The notes under the pieces: generated by a model | What the model was told of the DNA's origin: nothing | Seen by the model: the letters and a program-made list of their open reading frames with translations, nothing else | Database searches by the model: none | Made by a program: the position numbers and the translations under genes | Shown: positions 42,004 through 51,996 of the stretch, one piece after another | Layout: each line of letters opens with the position of its first letter | How positions within the stretch are numbered: position 1 is the stretch's first letter | From: Desulfosporosinus meridiei DSM 13257 | Lineage (GTDB): Bacteria > Bacillota > Desulfitobacteriia > Desulfitobacteriales > Desulfitobacteriaceae | Reading direction: 5' to 3' | NCBI RefSeq assembly: GCF_000231385.2 | Contig: NC_018515.1 | Coordinates: 2,748,501-2,812,500 of the forward strand | Length of the DNA stretch: 64,000 nucleotides

Positions 42004-42540
42004 CTACTTCCCTAACTTTGCCACTTTAATCCTCGAAACCATAAGACATGCTAAAACTAACATGCTCCCTAGATAAATATACCAAGGCAACATATTGCGA
42101 AAAAACATTAATAAGGCCATAAACCCACCGGCAAAGGTGATGGGGACACCTACGAAATACGTAGTAATATTAAGCATATTAAACCGAGCTAAACGAACTG
42201 CTCCACATAAAGCAAATACTGCTGCAATACCTAGTCCAATGTATCTTACGTAGTCCGGTTGGGGGTATAAAATTGCTTGATAAGTAAGAATAGCTGGAGC
42301 AACCCCAAAAGATACCAAATCACTCAATGAATCCAGTTCTTTACCGAAATCAGAACTCACCGAAAGTCTGCGGGCAACCTTACCATCTAAACTATCCATT
42401 AAAACCGAAAGAACTATCATTGCAGCCGCCAGAGTATACTGCTGTTCGATAACCAAAATTAGGGCTAAAAAACCAAAAAGCAGATTTGCTAATGTAAAAA
42501 TACTTGGGATCATACTAGTAGTAATTGGATTTCCCTTCAT
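42004..42540 (-). CDS. pssA: CDP-diacylglycerol--serine O-phosphatidyltransferase
   Basis: 178 residues, five or so membrane helices. The CDP-alcohol phosphatidyltransferase motif is complete: D-G-x2-A-R-x8-G-x3-D-x3-D in MDSLDGKVARR-LSVSSDFGKELDSLSD. It makes phosphatidylserine, the precursor of phosphatidylethanolamine. PsdA is not adjacent. GAGGAGGTTCAA precedes the ATG. Confidence 0.93.
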   Translation of the reverse strand: MKGNPITTSMIPSIFTLANLLFGFLALILVIEQQYTLAAAMIVLSVLMDSLDGKVARRLSVSSDFGKELDSLSDLVSFGVAPAILTYQAILYPQPDYVRYIGLGIAAVFALCGAVRLARFNMLNITTYFVGVPITFAGGFMALLMFFRNMLPWYIYLGSMLVLACLMVSRIKVAKLGK

Positions 42541-42600
42541 TTGAACCTCCTCCTCTTGATATTCTCTAGTTTATCATTTTTAAGGTGATTATAAAAGCTC

Positions 42601-45375
42601 TTAGCCTAAATGACTAGTATATTCCTCGATTTTACGAAATACGAGCTTGTTTTCCCCACGAACATGGGTTTTTATGGGTAAGGACCCCAGGAAAAATCTA
42701 CCATAGTATTTTTCAATCACTCTGTCATCTAATAAAATAACTATTCCTCTATCCTCCTTTGATCGAATGAGGCGTCCAAATCCCTGTTTAAAGCGAATAA
42801 CGGCTTCGGGCAATAAGAGTTCTCGAAAAGGATCTTTACCTTGCGATTTCAGATACTCGGAACGGGCCTCAATTAAAGGTAATGTCGGTGGCCAAAATGG
42901 AAGTTTCACTACTATAACGCAAGATAATGTATCACCAGGAATATCAATACCTTCCCAAAAGCTATTAGCACCTAAAAGAACACTCCTTGGATTTCTCTTA
43001 AAAGCTTCTAATAAACTGCTGCGTTCACCTTGTATTCCTTGAGCCAGTGATTGGATCTTTGTCCTAACTAATAAAGGATTTAGGTACTCATAGGTTTGCC
43101 GAAGCATTGCATGCGAAGTAAAAAGGACTAGTGTCCTACCATGCATACGCTCAGCGACTTCCGCTATAAAGTCTGCAAGCTCGGGAGCCTTCTGTCCCTT
43201 GGAATCTAAAAGTCTGATACCATTTTTAACGATAATTAATTGCATCTGTTGTTCATAATCAAAAGGAGAATCCACCTGGGCAGTAATTGTTGACCTAGGC
43301 AAACCAATATCTTGTAGAAAATGCTCGAAGGAATCTGAGATGCTCAAGGTGGCTGAAGTCATGATTACCGAGTTAAGTCGAGAAAATATTTTTTCTCTTA
43401 GAGTATCACTAACATCAATGGGAGACGTTTTCAGAAACAATCTAGATGATTGTTCTAACCAAGTAACTTGTTTAGGATTGTTTAGGTTTATTGCCAGTTT
43501 AAGCGTTTCTACATATTCCTGTAACTCTCTTTGATGACTGGATATCGCATACTTAAGGTCTTCGACCTCATCAGCATCATCTTCACTTAAAACACTCGCT
43601 AAACTATCCAATATAGAAAGTAGCGCTTTAATCCTTCCGGTAAGGTTTTCGATTTGAACATTTAACCCTTCCCACCATTGTCTGGTAGTATGTTGGGCAA
43701 TAAATCGGAATGTTCTCTCCGATCCTAAAATCAAAGACAACAAATCAAATAGTTCCTTAGTTTGTTTTAAGACACTTACACTGTTTTCAGGAATCCCATC
43801 TAGTCTTTTATTAAAAATCTCCCAAGGGACAGAAGGAACTAAATTTTCTAAAGATCCCAAACGTTGCTTCGTAGATGAATAAAAACTAAGTCCTGTGGAT
43901 CGGTAAATGCTATCTACAGCCCTAGTTACATTCTCCAAACATAATTCAGAGCCTAAATGCTGTAAAGCTGTTTGATAGATCTGGTGTGCTTCATCAAGGA
44001 CTAAGTAATGATATTCCGGCAATACATTATAATCTGTTTTTAAATCAGAAAAAAGAAGTGAATGATTTACGATTAACACATCTGATTCTTCGGCTTTCTT
44101 ACGAGCTCTGAGTAAGAAGCAAACTCCTGCCTTTGAACATCTTCCAGGAATACACATATCATTATCGGCATTTATATTAGGCCAAAGTTCCATTAAGCCG
44201 GGTACTTTTGATAGTTCCTGGAAATCACCCGTTAATGTTTCCCTTACCCAAACTAGAATAGTAAGCACTGCCAATTTTTGTTGCATACCAACGTTTTCTC
44301 GATTGCCTAAGCACCCCTGCCATTTCTTTATGCAGAAATAATTACTTTTCCCCTTTAATACTGATGCCTTAAAAGGAAAAGGCAGGACTGCTTCTAAAAT
44401 CGGTATATCCTTCTTTTGAAGTTGTTCCTGTAAGGGAATAGTATGAGTTGCCACAACGACCTTATGGCCTGTTTTTTTGGCAGACCATAGACTTGGTATC
44501 AAATAAGCAAACGACTTTCCTGTTCCGGTGCCAGCTTCCACAACAACATGTTGTGAGGAAGAGAATCCCTTTGCTATGAGTTTGGCCATTTTCATTTGCC
44601 CCGATCGACTCTCATAACTCGGGATGTTTTGTTCAAGATTTCCTCCTGGAGCGAAGTTCTCCACAACCCAGTCTGTCGAGTCAGGAATCCTTACTGTAAA
44701 ACTTTTCTCAACAGAAAATAACCCCTCAGAAGATGGGCTAAGAACCAGATCTGTACGAATCGGCCGTTCTGGAAATGTGCGAATTATTTCTCTCTGTAAG
44801 TCTTCAAAGAAGCCCTTGCCAGTCCATTCAGCAATAAATCCATTCGCCTGATTAAAGAAACTAAGATCAAACTTTAACCCCTTTTCCCAGCACGCTTCAT
44901 AAAGCTTCCAAGTCAACCAAGTCTTTTCCTCTATTAGTAGTTGCTCCTCTTCTTTCCTTAACGGAAGAGATAGTTTTTCTGCTAGAAAATCGAGCTGATA
45001 ATGATGCAGTGTAGGGAAGAAAATCCTTGCTAATTCTGAGGTGTCCCAAAAAGGCTGCAGAAAATGTAAATTTAATTCCCGCTGAAGAATAGTGAGGAAC
45101 AAGTGCGCTTCATGACCTACTAAAACTGCCTCACTCATGAAATTAATAATTTCTTGACGATGCTTAGCTAACCAGTTATCGTTAGTAAAGTCAATATTTC
45201 TATGGCTATAGTCTTGACGACCTGGTTCTTCTGAGTCAATCGGTTGATAAGAATAACAGCATGATTCGTGAATCAGTCCTTCACGGACTCGAAGTGCTGA
45301 TAATTGGACTATTCTACCTTGTGAACATTCAGAACCCACTGTTTCAATATCAAAAAACACGATATCTTTGACCAC
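42601..45375 (-). CDS. dinG: DinG-type exonuclease-helicase
   Basis: About 924 residues. Residues 1-170 are a DEDDh 3'-5' exonuclease of the DnaQ type (VFFDIETVGSE, then late HYQLDFLAEKL). From about 240 a Rad3/XPD-like helicase: Walker A VVEAGTGTGKSFAY, four Cys of a 4Fe-4S domain (CIKKWQGCLG ... CIPGRCSKAGVCF), DEAH box (LVLDEAHQ), and VIVVKLPFWPPTLPL-type motifs near the end with QGFGRLIRS. This is the DinG/exonuclease fusion of Firmicutes (DinG family, cf. B. subtilis YpvA/DinG). A GTG start behind AGAGAGGGG is preferred; the upstream ATG has no site. Chromosome repair role inferred. Confidence 0.9.
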   Translation of the reverse strand: MVKDIVFFDIETVGSECSQGRIVQLSALRVREGLIHESCCYSYQPIDSEEPGRQDYSHRNIDFTNDNWLAKHRQEIINFMSEAVLVGHEAHLFLTILQRELNLHFLQPFWDTSELARIFFPTLHHYQLDFLAEKLSLPLRKEEEQLLIEEKTWLTWKLYEACWEKGLKFDLSFFNQANGFIAEWTGKGFFEDLQREIIRTFPERPIRTDLVLSPSSEGLFSVEKSFTVRIPDSTDWVVENFAPGGNLEQNIPSYESRSGQMKMAKLIAKGFSSSQHVVVEAGTGTGKSFAYLIPSLWSAKKTGHKVVVATHTIPLQEQLQKKDIPILEAVLPFPFKASVLKGKSNYFCIKKWQGCLGNRENVGMQQKLAVLTILVWVRETLTGDFQELSKVPGLMELWPNINADNDMCIPGRCSKAGVCFLLRARKKAEESDVLIVNHSLLFSDLKTDYNVLPEYHYLVLDEAHQIYQTALQHLGSELCLENVTRAVDSIYRSTGLSFYSSTKQRLGSLENLVPSVPWEIFNKRLDGIPENSVSVLKQTKELFDLLSLILGSERTFRFIAQHTTRQWWEGLNVQIENLTGRIKALLSILDSLASVLSEDDADEVEDLKYAISSHQRELQEYVETLKLAINLNNPKQVTWLEQSSRLFLKTSPIDVSDTLREKIFSRLNSVIMTSATLSISDSFEHFLQDIGLPRSTITAQVDSPFDYEQQMQLIIVKNGIRLLDSKGQKAPELADFIAEVAERMHGRTLVLFTSHAMLRQTYEYLNPLLVRTKIQSLAQGIQGERSSLLEAFKRNPRSVLLGANSFWEGIDIPGDTLSCVIVVKLPFWPPTLPLIEARSEYLKSQGKDPFRELLLPEAVIRFKQGFGRLIRSKEDRGIVILLDDRVIEKYYGRFFLGSLPIKTHVRGENKLVFRKIEEYTSHLG

Positions 45376-45536
45376 AAATGTTGACCCCTCTCTTTTGATA
45401 TTGTACACTATTTTCATGACTGGAACCAACAAAAGCAGGATTTTTGAAATCTATAGCGAATACTCTTTCAAATACGTTCAGAAATTTGAAAATGAATTTG
45501 AATTCGACTATCTTTAATTAGGAAGAAGGATTCCCA

Positions 45537-46043
45537 TTGTTAAGACGAAAGATATCGATGTTCGGACTCAGTCTCGCCATTTTATTCACTAGCCTTTTCT
45601 TGAACGGATGTTCTCCTAAGCCCTTTTTAACACAAGATGGAACTTATGTAATTTTGTCAGTTTCGCCAACAGGCATGAACCAATCAGAGCTCCTGGAATT
45701 ACCATGGGACACTAATATGGCTGTTCTACAAAAGTTCCTCTTAGAAGCTTCTTTTGTATTGAGTGATCTGCACACACCCACTCCATCTGAGACATCTACG
45801 GAATCCCTAGTGATGGCGACAAAAATTCAGGCTAATTTCCCACAACCAAAGAGAATGAAGTTTATGGTTGATAACCACTCTCTTAATCTTGATGTACAGT
45901 CTATACAAATTGAAGTCGAGGGACCAAATGTCGGTCAGGTAATCATCAATCAGACCATTGTTTTACAAGGGCTTGAGAACCCTAACCTCCAACCTGCCTT
46001 TCAGGAATTATTGGATGCACTGCACAATAGCGAAGCGAAATAG
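45537..46043 (+). CDS. lipoprotein of unknown function
   Basis: 168 residues with a TTG start behind GGAAGAAGGA. Signal sequence and lipobox (LFTSLFLNGC, Cys about residue 25), then a mostly beta domain without a recognised motif (MNQSELLELPWDTNMAVLQKFL, FPQPKRMKFMVDNHSLNL, ending ALHNSEAK). Divergent from the dinG gene. Lgt would lipidate it. Followed by a terminator. Confidence 0.55.
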   Translation: MLRRKISMFGLSLAILFTSLFLNGCSPKPFLTQDGTYVILSVSPTGMNQSELLELPWDTNMAVLQKFLLEASFVLSDLHTPTPSETSTESLVMATKIQANFPQPKRMKFMVDNHSLNLDVQSIQIEVEGPNVGQVIINQTIVLQGLENPNLQPAFQELLDALHNSEAK

Positions 46044-46067
46044 AAAGTTGCTTAACCGCAACTTTTC
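46043..46067 (+). terminator. rho-independent terminator
   Basis: GAAAGTTGC with GCAACTTTTC, then TTTTTG. Ends the lipoprotein gene transcript, directly after its stop codon. Confidence 0.85.
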
Positions 46068-46216
46068 TTTTTGTACAACTATCCTATCTTAGTTTCGAAT
46101 ATTTGCTAAACTTCGTATTCTCAGCTCTTGGAAGAGGTTATAAAGGAAGCTTTTCTTAGCAACACTATAAGGGATTACGTACATTTTAGATGTGCTAATT
46201 GAAGGGGATACAATTT

Positions 46217-48247
46217 ATGATATTTTTGTTGGACAATCATGATTCTTTTACGTATAACCTTTATCAATACTTCGGAGAACTTGGAGAAGACATCATAGTT
46301 AGACGACAAGACGCTTGTAAACTTGAGGATATAGAAGAGGTACACCCCGACCTAATTGTAATCTCACCCGGCCCATGTACCCCCGATGAAGCCCCTTTCT
46401 CTTTAGCGGTCATTGAACATTTTAAAGGCCGTATCCCTATTTTAGGGGTTTGCCTTGGTCATCAAGCTATAGGACAATTCTTTGGCGGAAAAGTGATCAG
46501 AGCTAAGCAGCCAATCCATGGAAAGACAATGCCTATTCGACATGACCAACAAGGAGTTTTCCATGAGTTAGTCAACCCTTTAGTAGTGACGCGATATCAC
46601 TCTCTGATAATCGAGCGCTCCACTCTTCCTGAAGATCTTGTAATTACTGCCGAAACGGACGACGGCGAAATCATGGGGATTCGACACTTCGACTTGCCGA
46701 TAGAAGGTATTCAGTTTCATCCGGAAGCCATATTAACAGAATCTGGCCACCAGTTGTTAAAGAACGCCCTTCAAAATGCCAAAGACTGGAATTCTCATAA
46801 TTCTCCGTCACAATGGGTTGTTCGGCCCCTCTCAGTTTCAATTCCTCCCCTTCGTTTATTTCCAGCCTTAAAAGGAGAATATTCACCATTCTTCTTAGAT
46901 AGCGGCAACGGCTACCAAGAACTCGGAAAATATTCTTATATGGGGGCCTTCCCCTTTCTGGAAGCAACGGCCTATTCGGAAAAGCTCGAACTTTTCTATT
47001 CCGACAAATCTAAACTTGACATTACTCCCCTTCAAGAAACCAAAAGTCTGGAATATCTTGATCAGATTAGTCGAAAATATTACGTCCCCCATTCTCCCTT
47101 TCCCTTTTCGGGAGGGGCAGTGGGCTTTTTAAGTTATGACTTGAAAAATGAACTTGAGCATCTTCCTAAGGTAGCAAAAGATGACCTTAACTTACCACTA
47201 TGGCGATTTGCTTGGTATGATGGAATAGTTATCTATGATCATGCCGAGAACAAATACTGGATTGCTGCCTGTGGAATGCAAGAAGATGGATCTTGCCGAC
47301 GGGAATTGGCAAATTCTCGAATTGCGCGCCTAGAACAATCAATCAATGCTTTTCTTAAATGCGAAACTCAACAAGAATTATCAACCCTCTCGGATAATCG
47401 CCCCGCCGCTATTATTGAGCCTAGTGTAAGCAAGCAACAATACTTAGCGGACCTACAACGTGTAATTGACTATATCTATGCCGGTGATATCTACCAAGCC
47501 AACTTAACTCAACGCTTCTCCATAAATTGGGAAGGTGATACTTGGAGTCTGTATTCTCATCTTCATCAACAAAATCCTGCTCCCTTTGCAGCTTTCCTTC
47601 CTTACCAGGATTTTCAAGTTCTTTGTAGCTCGCCCGAACGATTTATACAAATTCGACCCGATGGACAAGTTGAAACCCGTCCAATTAAGGGTACTCGTCC
47701 ACGCAAAGACTCACCTTCAGAAGATCAAGAACAAGCCATGGAACTTCAGAACAGTCCTAAAGACCGAGCTGAACTTACCATGATCATCGATCTAGAAAGA
47801 AATGATCTCGGACGGATCTGCAAGTTTGGAACCGTTAAGGTTCCTGACTTAATTAGGCTTGAAAAATATCCAACGGTTTGGCATCTAGTTTCCACAGTAA
47901 CGGGACAACTGTTACAAGGATTAAAACCTAGTGAGATTATTAAGGCAATTTTTCCCGGTGGTTCCATTACAGGTGCTCCTAAAATCAGAGCTATGGAGAT
48001 TATCGAGGAGTTAGAACCCCACTCTCGCGGCCTTTATACCGGTAGCATTGGTTATATCGGCTTTGATGGAGCTTGGGACTTAAACATAGTTATTCGGACA
48101 ATATTAATAAAAGATAGCAAGGCCTTTGTTCATGTAGGAGGCGGAATTGTCGCTGACTCCAAGCCTGAGGATGAATATGATGAGACTCTCCACAAAGCAA
48201 AAGCATTATTTAAAGTTTTGAGAGGTCATCTGCATGACACCCATTAG
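46217..48247 (+). CDS. pabB: aminodeoxychorismate synthase, fused PabA-PabB
   Basis: 676 residues. Residues 1-190 are a class I glutamine amidotransferase (GVCLGHQA nucleophile Cys, late FHPEA for H and E). A linker leads to the chorismate-binding synthase, from about 230 on: [11 protein letters not shown] (the Lys is typical of PabB, TrpE has Ala) and [31 protein letters not shown]. It makes 4-amino-4-deoxychorismate for folate. Both parts are in one frame; they are separate genes in B. subtilis. ATG behind GAAGGGGATACAATTT. Confidence 0.92.
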   Translation: MIFLLDNHDSFTYNLYQYFGELGEDIIVRRQDACKLEDIEEVHPDLIVISPGPCTPDEAPFSLAVIEHFKGRIPILGVCLGHQAIGQFFGGKVIRAKQPIHGKTMPIRHDQQGVFHELVNPLVVTRYHSLIIERSTLPEDLVITAETDDGEIMGIRHFDLPIEGIQFHPEAILTESGHQLLKNALQNAKDWNSHNSPSQWVVRPLSVSIPPLRLFPALKGEYSPFFLDSGNGYQELGKYSYMGAFPFLEATAYSEKLELFYSDKSKLDITPLQETKSLEYLDQISRKYYVPHSPFPFSGGAVGFLSYDLKNELEHLPKVAKDDLNLPLWRFAWYDGIVIYDHAENKYWIAACGMQEDGSCRRELANSRIARLEQSINAFLKCETQQELSTLSDNRPAAIIEPSVSKQQYLADLQRVIDYIYAGDIYQANLTQRFSINWEGDTWSLYSHLHQQNPAPFAAFLPYQDFQVLCSSPERFIQIRPDGQVETRPIKGTRPRKDSPSEDQEQAMELQNSPKDRAELTMIIDLERNDLGRICKFGTVKVPDLIRLEKYPTVWHLVSTVTGQLLQGLKPSEIIKAIFPGGSITGAPKIRAMEIIEELEPHSRGLYTGSIGYIGFDGAWDLNIVIRTILIKDSKAFVHVGGGIVADSKPEDEYDETLHKAKALFKVLRGHLHDTH

Positions 48248-49043
48248 TACAATTTCCACAAATGATCGTCTGGCTTTATTTGGATTAGGACTTTTTGAAA
48301 CTCTCCTAATTACAACTCGCGGTGCACTCTTTGACGATCTGCATTGGGAGCGTATGTATAGAGGGGCTAAGATACTGGGCCTCAAAATGCCTGATCAACA
48401 GAAATGGCGCTTGATCATTCAAGATTTTGTCCGTCAATATAGTTATTCAGACCCTTTTGCCCTTAGAATTACCTTAAGTGGAGGAACACCAGCAACTAAT
48501 CTTCCTTCTCAGTTACTGCTTCATCAACGCCCAATACCTTACACACCCGAACAGTACTCTTCTGGTATAAAGCTACACCTCTTGCCATATCCCCGAAATG
48601 AGCAATCTCCACTGTGTAATATTAAGTCAACTAATTATCTTGAGAACCTCTTGGCAAAAGAAGAAGCTGTAAGTAATGGATGTGATGAAGGAGTGTGGCT
48701 CAATACCCAAGGATATTTAGCTGAAGGGACAATGAGCAACCTCTTCTTTATTAAGGATAAGACTTTATATACCCCTGCACTGACAAGTGGATGTTTGCCT
48801 GGGACGCGCCGACAAATTATTCTTGATTTAGCTCGCTCAAAAAATATCTTTACCAAAGAAGGCTTCTACACCCTAAACGATCTCTTGTCTGCTGATGAAG
48901 TCTTCATGACTAACTCCTTGATGGGTTTAATGCCTGTACGAAGTTTGAATGGTTGTTCTTATAGAGTCTCATTGCCACACTCTAAAGATTCTATCATGAG
49001 AAATCTTGAACACTCTTACTCGAATTTGATCAAAGAACAATAA
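48234..49043 (+). CDS. pabC: aminodeoxychorismate lyase (class IV aminotransferase)
   Basis: 269 residues. Fold-type IV PLP enzyme: [17 protein letters not shown] holds the catalytic Lys, and [31 protein letters not shown] is the typical C-terminal half. It releases pyruvate from ADC to give 4-aminobenzoate. It overlaps the PabAB gene by 14 bases (GAGGTCATCTGC ribosome site in the upstream gene), giving translational coupling. A D-amino-acid aminotransferase would look similar, but the context decides. Confidence 0.93.
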   Translation: MTPISTISTNDRLALFGLGLFETLLITTRGALFDDLHWERMYRGAKILGLKMPDQQKWRLIIQDFVRQYSYSDPFALRITLSGGTPATNLPSQLLLHQRPIPYTPEQYSSGIKLHLLPYPRNEQSPLCNIKSTNYLENLLAKEEAVSNGCDEGVWLNTQGYLAEGTMSNLFFIKDKTLYTPALTSGCLPGTRRQIILDLARSKNIFTKEGFYTLNDLLSADEVFMTNSLMGLMPVRSLNGCSYRVSLPHSKDSIMRNLEHSYSNLIKEQ

Positions 49044-49069
49044 TTCTCTACCTTTTATTTTAATAAGGC

Positions 49070-49112
49070 AAAGGTGCCAAAAGTTTGAATCCCTCAAACC
49101 CTTGGCACCTTT
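49070..49112 (+). terminator. rho-independent terminator
   Basis: AAAGGTGCCAA with TTGGCACCTTT, inner GTTTGA/TCAAAC stem, then TTTTTGAATTT. Ends the pabAB-pabC transcript. Confidence 0.9.
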
Positions 49113-49122
49113 TTGAATTTAA

Positions 49123-49386
49123 TTAATATTTTTCATCCAATACCTCAAACATTTGTGGTGTTGCTTGCTTGAAGGCTTTGTTTTCTCCAACTGTATCAGC
49201 CCAATTCTCATACGCAGTACGATTTTCCCATTTCGAAAAAAGCATTATATCTTTGGTGTTTTGTTGCTTATTAACTGAGGCAAATTTAAATCCCTCGATA
49301 TCTTCAACAGATTGTATCCCTGTCCTAACTTCTCCCAGAATTCGATCCTGATCAGGACCATTGAACGTATGAATAACTGTTAACAT
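49123..49386 (-). CDS. antibiotic biosynthesis monooxygenase (ABM) domain protein
   Basis: 87 residues in a single ABM domain (ferredoxin-like fold): TVIHTFNGPDQDRI, SVEDIEGFKFASVNKQQ, IMLFSKWENRTAYENWAD and QATPQMFEVLDE. Such small monomers act as heme-degrading or quinol monooxygenases, though many have unknown substrates. ATG behind GGGAGGATATTTT is preferred over the ATG 15 bases upstream. Convergent with the pabC terminator. Confidence 0.75.
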   Translation of the reverse strand: MLTVIHTFNGPDQDRILGEVRTGIQSVEDIEGFKFASVNKQQNTKDIMLFSKWENRTAYENWADTVGENKAFKQATPQMFEVLDEKY

Positions 49387-49619
49387 AAAATATCCTCCCA
49401 TTAACCTTAATTTAATATTTAGCGTTCTCAGTTTGTCCTGAATTTTCTGTTCACATACGTGATTTATCTATGAACTTTTATTCGACAATCAGCATAAATT
49501 AAGTTGACAGGAGTAGGAGATATAGCAAAATTGCCCATCGTGTTATCAATCATTTCATGCTATACTAAACCTGATACATCAGGAATCTCTGAAATTATCA
49601 GAGGGGGATTAAGTTTAAG

Positions 49620-49943
49620 ATGAAGTTAAGTTACATACGAACTGACTTTCCTAACGGGCGCTCACACATACTAATGCGCGATTCTGAATCCACAAATCCT
49701 GAACTAGTTCATTTCTTATTAGTATTAAGTAGCAATGGAACCTTATGGGTTGACGTCTTTTGGCCATACGATGAAGAATCTGAAAGTTATACCCACAGAA
49801 TCTCAGAACAGCAGTTCTGGCAGACTTTCCGTGAATGGAGACTTCAAGGCATCTTTTTAGGGGACAACGGCAAAGTTGCTAATATGCTGGCTCGCAAGCG
49901 ATTATCACGGAAACAAGCTCATAAAGAATCTCTAACAAAATAA
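49620..49943 (+). CDS. unknown 107-residue protein
   Basis: Hydrophilic, mixed alpha-beta (LRVFWPYDEESESYTH-like acidic region; C-terminal basic RKRLSRKQAHKESLTK). AGAGGGGGATT precedes the ATG with a longer-than-usual spacer (about 12 bases). A terminator follows. No family recognised. Confidence 0.55.
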   Translation: MKLSYIRTDFPNGRSHILMRDSESTNPELVHFLLVLSSNGTLWVDVFWPYDEESESYTHRISEQQFWQTFREWRLQGIFLGDNGKVANMLARKRLSRKQAHKESLTK

Positions 49944-49951
49944 TCACCTAT

Positions 49952-49975
49952 AAAAAGCGGCAAATGCCGCTTTTT
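49952..49975. terminator. bidirectional terminator
   Basis: AAAAAGCGGCA and TGCCGCTTTTT around AA, between two convergent genes. Confidence 0.9.
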
Positions 49976-49978
49976 ATT

Positions 49979-50422
49979 CTATATGTTGTTATAAAGCCCT
50001 TCTTGTAAGTTTTGCAACTGCTTAAGGTGATCATGTTCGTTTGAGAATATAGGATTTAAAACCTCTTTCTCAGCGCTATTTAAATACTGTTCTGAATATT
50101 GAACCGCTCTAGCCAATCCTTTATCTTCTCCGTCATAAAGACGTTTAAGCATTTCTGCGGGTGCGATCTCCCTCATATTTGCTAGCCTAGTTTTCCATTC
50201 AGCGATCATACCTGGGAAACCTGCCCCTTCTTCAACCTGCCCGCCATTGGTTTGAATATAATAAGCTATCCGGGTGGCATGCTCTTTATGATCTGTAAGA
50301 ATTGCAATAAGATGGTTTCGTAGTGGGCTATCGGTTAATGTGTCTATATAGGCCTGGTATTGATCGATGGCCATATGTTCGCCTTTGAGTATAGTGTTTA
50401 AAGCTTCAAATGATGTCTTCAT
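49979..50422 (-). CDS. ferritin-like DUF2383-type protein
   Basis: 147 residues, four-helix bundle. Candidate metal ligands are in EHMAIDQYQAYI, DHKEHATRIAYYI and EHDHLKQLQ, as in ferritin-like DUF2383/PA2169-type proteins. Likely a stress or iron-related protein; no iron-storage signature. ATG behind GGAGGTCTTT, 15 bases inside the longest frame. Confidence 0.7.
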   Translation of the reverse strand: MKTSFEALNTILKGEHMAIDQYQAYIDTLTDSPLRNHLIAILTDHKEHATRIAYYIQTNGGQVEEGAGFPGMIAEWKTRLANMREIAPAEMLKRLYDGEDKGLARAVQYSEQYLNSAEKEVLNPIFSNEHDHLKQLQNLQEGLYNNI

Positions 50423-50490
50423 AAAGACCTCCTGCATCCTATTTTCATTGTATTAATAGTTTGCGAAGCATTCTCTGAATTATGTATCAT

Positions 50491-50796
50491 TTATAACCTA
50501 GCTGTGGATTTAACTTTTTCTAACCGATATACAAAAGCTAACAATTCAGCGACAGCTTGGTAAAGTTGAGGAGGTATTTCCTTTGACAATTCAACTTGCA
50601 TCAGAGCTTCCACAAGTACCTCGTTCTTTTGAATAGGGATACCTTCTTCTTCAGCGTTTTCTATTATTTTACGAGCAACTTCTCCTACTCCTTTAGCGAC
50701 AATTCTCGGTGCCCCAGCCTGATCGTAGACTAAGGCGGCAGCCTTATCTTCTCTCTTATTTTTAGTCTTAGTCTTGTTTTCGTTATTTTCTATCAT
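50491..50796 (-). CDS. FlhB C-terminal-like protein (YlqH type)
   Basis: 101 residues matching the cytoplasmic domain of the flagellar export protein FlhB: AAALVYDQAGAPRIVAKGVGEVARKIIENAEEEGIPIQKNEVLVEAL; the PTH autocleavage motif is missing (the equivalent is not seen). Stand-alone FlhB-like proteins occur in Firmicutes paired with FliK-like proteins, as here. The start overlaps the upstream stop codon by ATGA. Confidence 0.8.
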   Translation of the reverse strand: MIENNENKTKTKNKREDKAAALVYDQAGAPRIVAKGVGEVARKIIENAEEEGIPIQKNEVLVEALMQVELSKEIPPQLYQAVAELLAFVYRLEKVKSTARL

Positions 50797-51899
50797 CTCA
50801 GAATATCAACTCCACTTCGTCGAGATCCATGTAGAAAATTAAGAAATTCATGGTTCTGTCTCAGTTCTCCCGATTCGACTCTTTCTAATTGAAAACCTAG
50901 TTTTATAAATTTCTCTTTTGTTTCAGGTATTGCTACTTCAAGGAGTCGCGGGAGCAAGGAATCATCACTTAGTACCCTGCATGTGAAAGTCTTCTCATTA
51001 AAAAAAGCATCAATTCCTATTTCTCCGAGTTCCTGGGTTTGAACTAAGATAGCAATTCGACAATGGTGTTCATCCATTTTTGATCCTTTACGAGAACTTT
51101 CGATAGCTATTTGAGCAGGGATAAGCTGCTCTTGATTCAAGAGTGGTAGATGTAGTATCAGGTACGCACTATCCAGGGCTCCTGTTTTTAACCACAATTG
51201 CTGCCCGGTTATTTTCTGAAGCATTTGAACTAGTGGGTTATCCGAATCATTCGTGTCCTCATTGTTTTGACTATGAATCGCTTTCAGAAGTACTCCTTTA
51301 AACGTATCCAGGAGACTTTGTTTTTCAATCTCTTTAGCAGGTTGATCTAATTTAAGCATATTATGTATCCGATGTTCGTAATTTAGACCAAGCCTTTTCA
51401 AGCTCTTCAGCAATTCATCTTTTCCATTATCTCCAGATAGACTACTCCACTGAGGAATTGCCTTTTTCAAGTATGTTAATAATTCACTGTTTAACGGAGT
51501 TCCCTGCATACTTCCGAATAATGCACTAAACACTTCTAAAGTCGTTGTTGGAAAGGTTTTTACTAATGCCACGATAGTTTGATTATTGGGTAACCCCCGC
51601 TCATTTACCTGTTGGACTTGTGGAGGAACAGATAAACTATCTTTTAGTTTGCCGGGAATTGGCTCACGAATAAGTAATAAGCCTCCCTCATTTAAATTCC
51701 CTACCTTCACCCAAAATTTCTCCCCCACCTGAGTTGAGGTTTCTAAAAGGGCATTTAAACTTTGTCCTTTAACCCTAATACTTCCTTCGCCCTTACCGGA
51801 AATGTTCATAACTTCTACCAGAAGCCGCTCTCCAAGCTGAAACTTGCTTAGAAGGGCTGCGTTAACCGAACTAGGTGCTAATATGCCACTTACTTCCAC
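50793..51899 (-). CDS. FliK-like protein (YlqG type)
   Basis: 368 residues. The C-terminal 110 residues (ELGEIGIDAFFNEKTFTCRVLSDDSLLPRLLEVAIPETKEKFIKLGF) resemble the FliK hook-length C-terminal domain, which interacts with FlhB. The first part (QLGERLLVEVMNISGKGEGSIRVKGQSL) looks beta-rich. It is coupled to the FlhB-like gene by overlapping stop and start. As the organism need not make flagella from here, the pair may be a vestigial or accessory export regulator. GTG behind AAGGATGGTGTAGAAGC. Confidence 0.65.
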   Translation of the reverse strand: MEVSGILAPSSVNAALLSKFQLGERLLVEVMNISGKGEGSIRVKGQSLNALLETSTQVGEKFWVKVGNLNEGGLLLIREPIPGKLKDSLSVPPQVQQVNERGLPNNQTIVALVKTFPTTTLEVFSALFGSMQGTPLNSELLTYLKKAIPQWSSLSGDNGKDELLKSLKRLGLNYEHRIHNMLKLDQPAKEIEKQSLLDTFKGVLLKAIHSQNNEDTNDSDNPLVQMLQKITGQQLWLKTGALDSAYLILHLPLLNQEQLIPAQIAIESSRKGSKMDEHHCRIAILVQTQELGEIGIDAFFNEKTFTCRVLSDDSLLPRLLEVAIPETKEKFIKLGFQLERVESGELRQNHEFLNFLHGSRRSGVDILR

Positions 51900-51996
51900 G
51901 CTTCTACACCATCCTTACATAAGCAGCCGATTCGCATGCTAAAGGTTAATGGCTTGAAATAATCTATCTTCAACTTTCTAGGCGTTATTCTATTTC

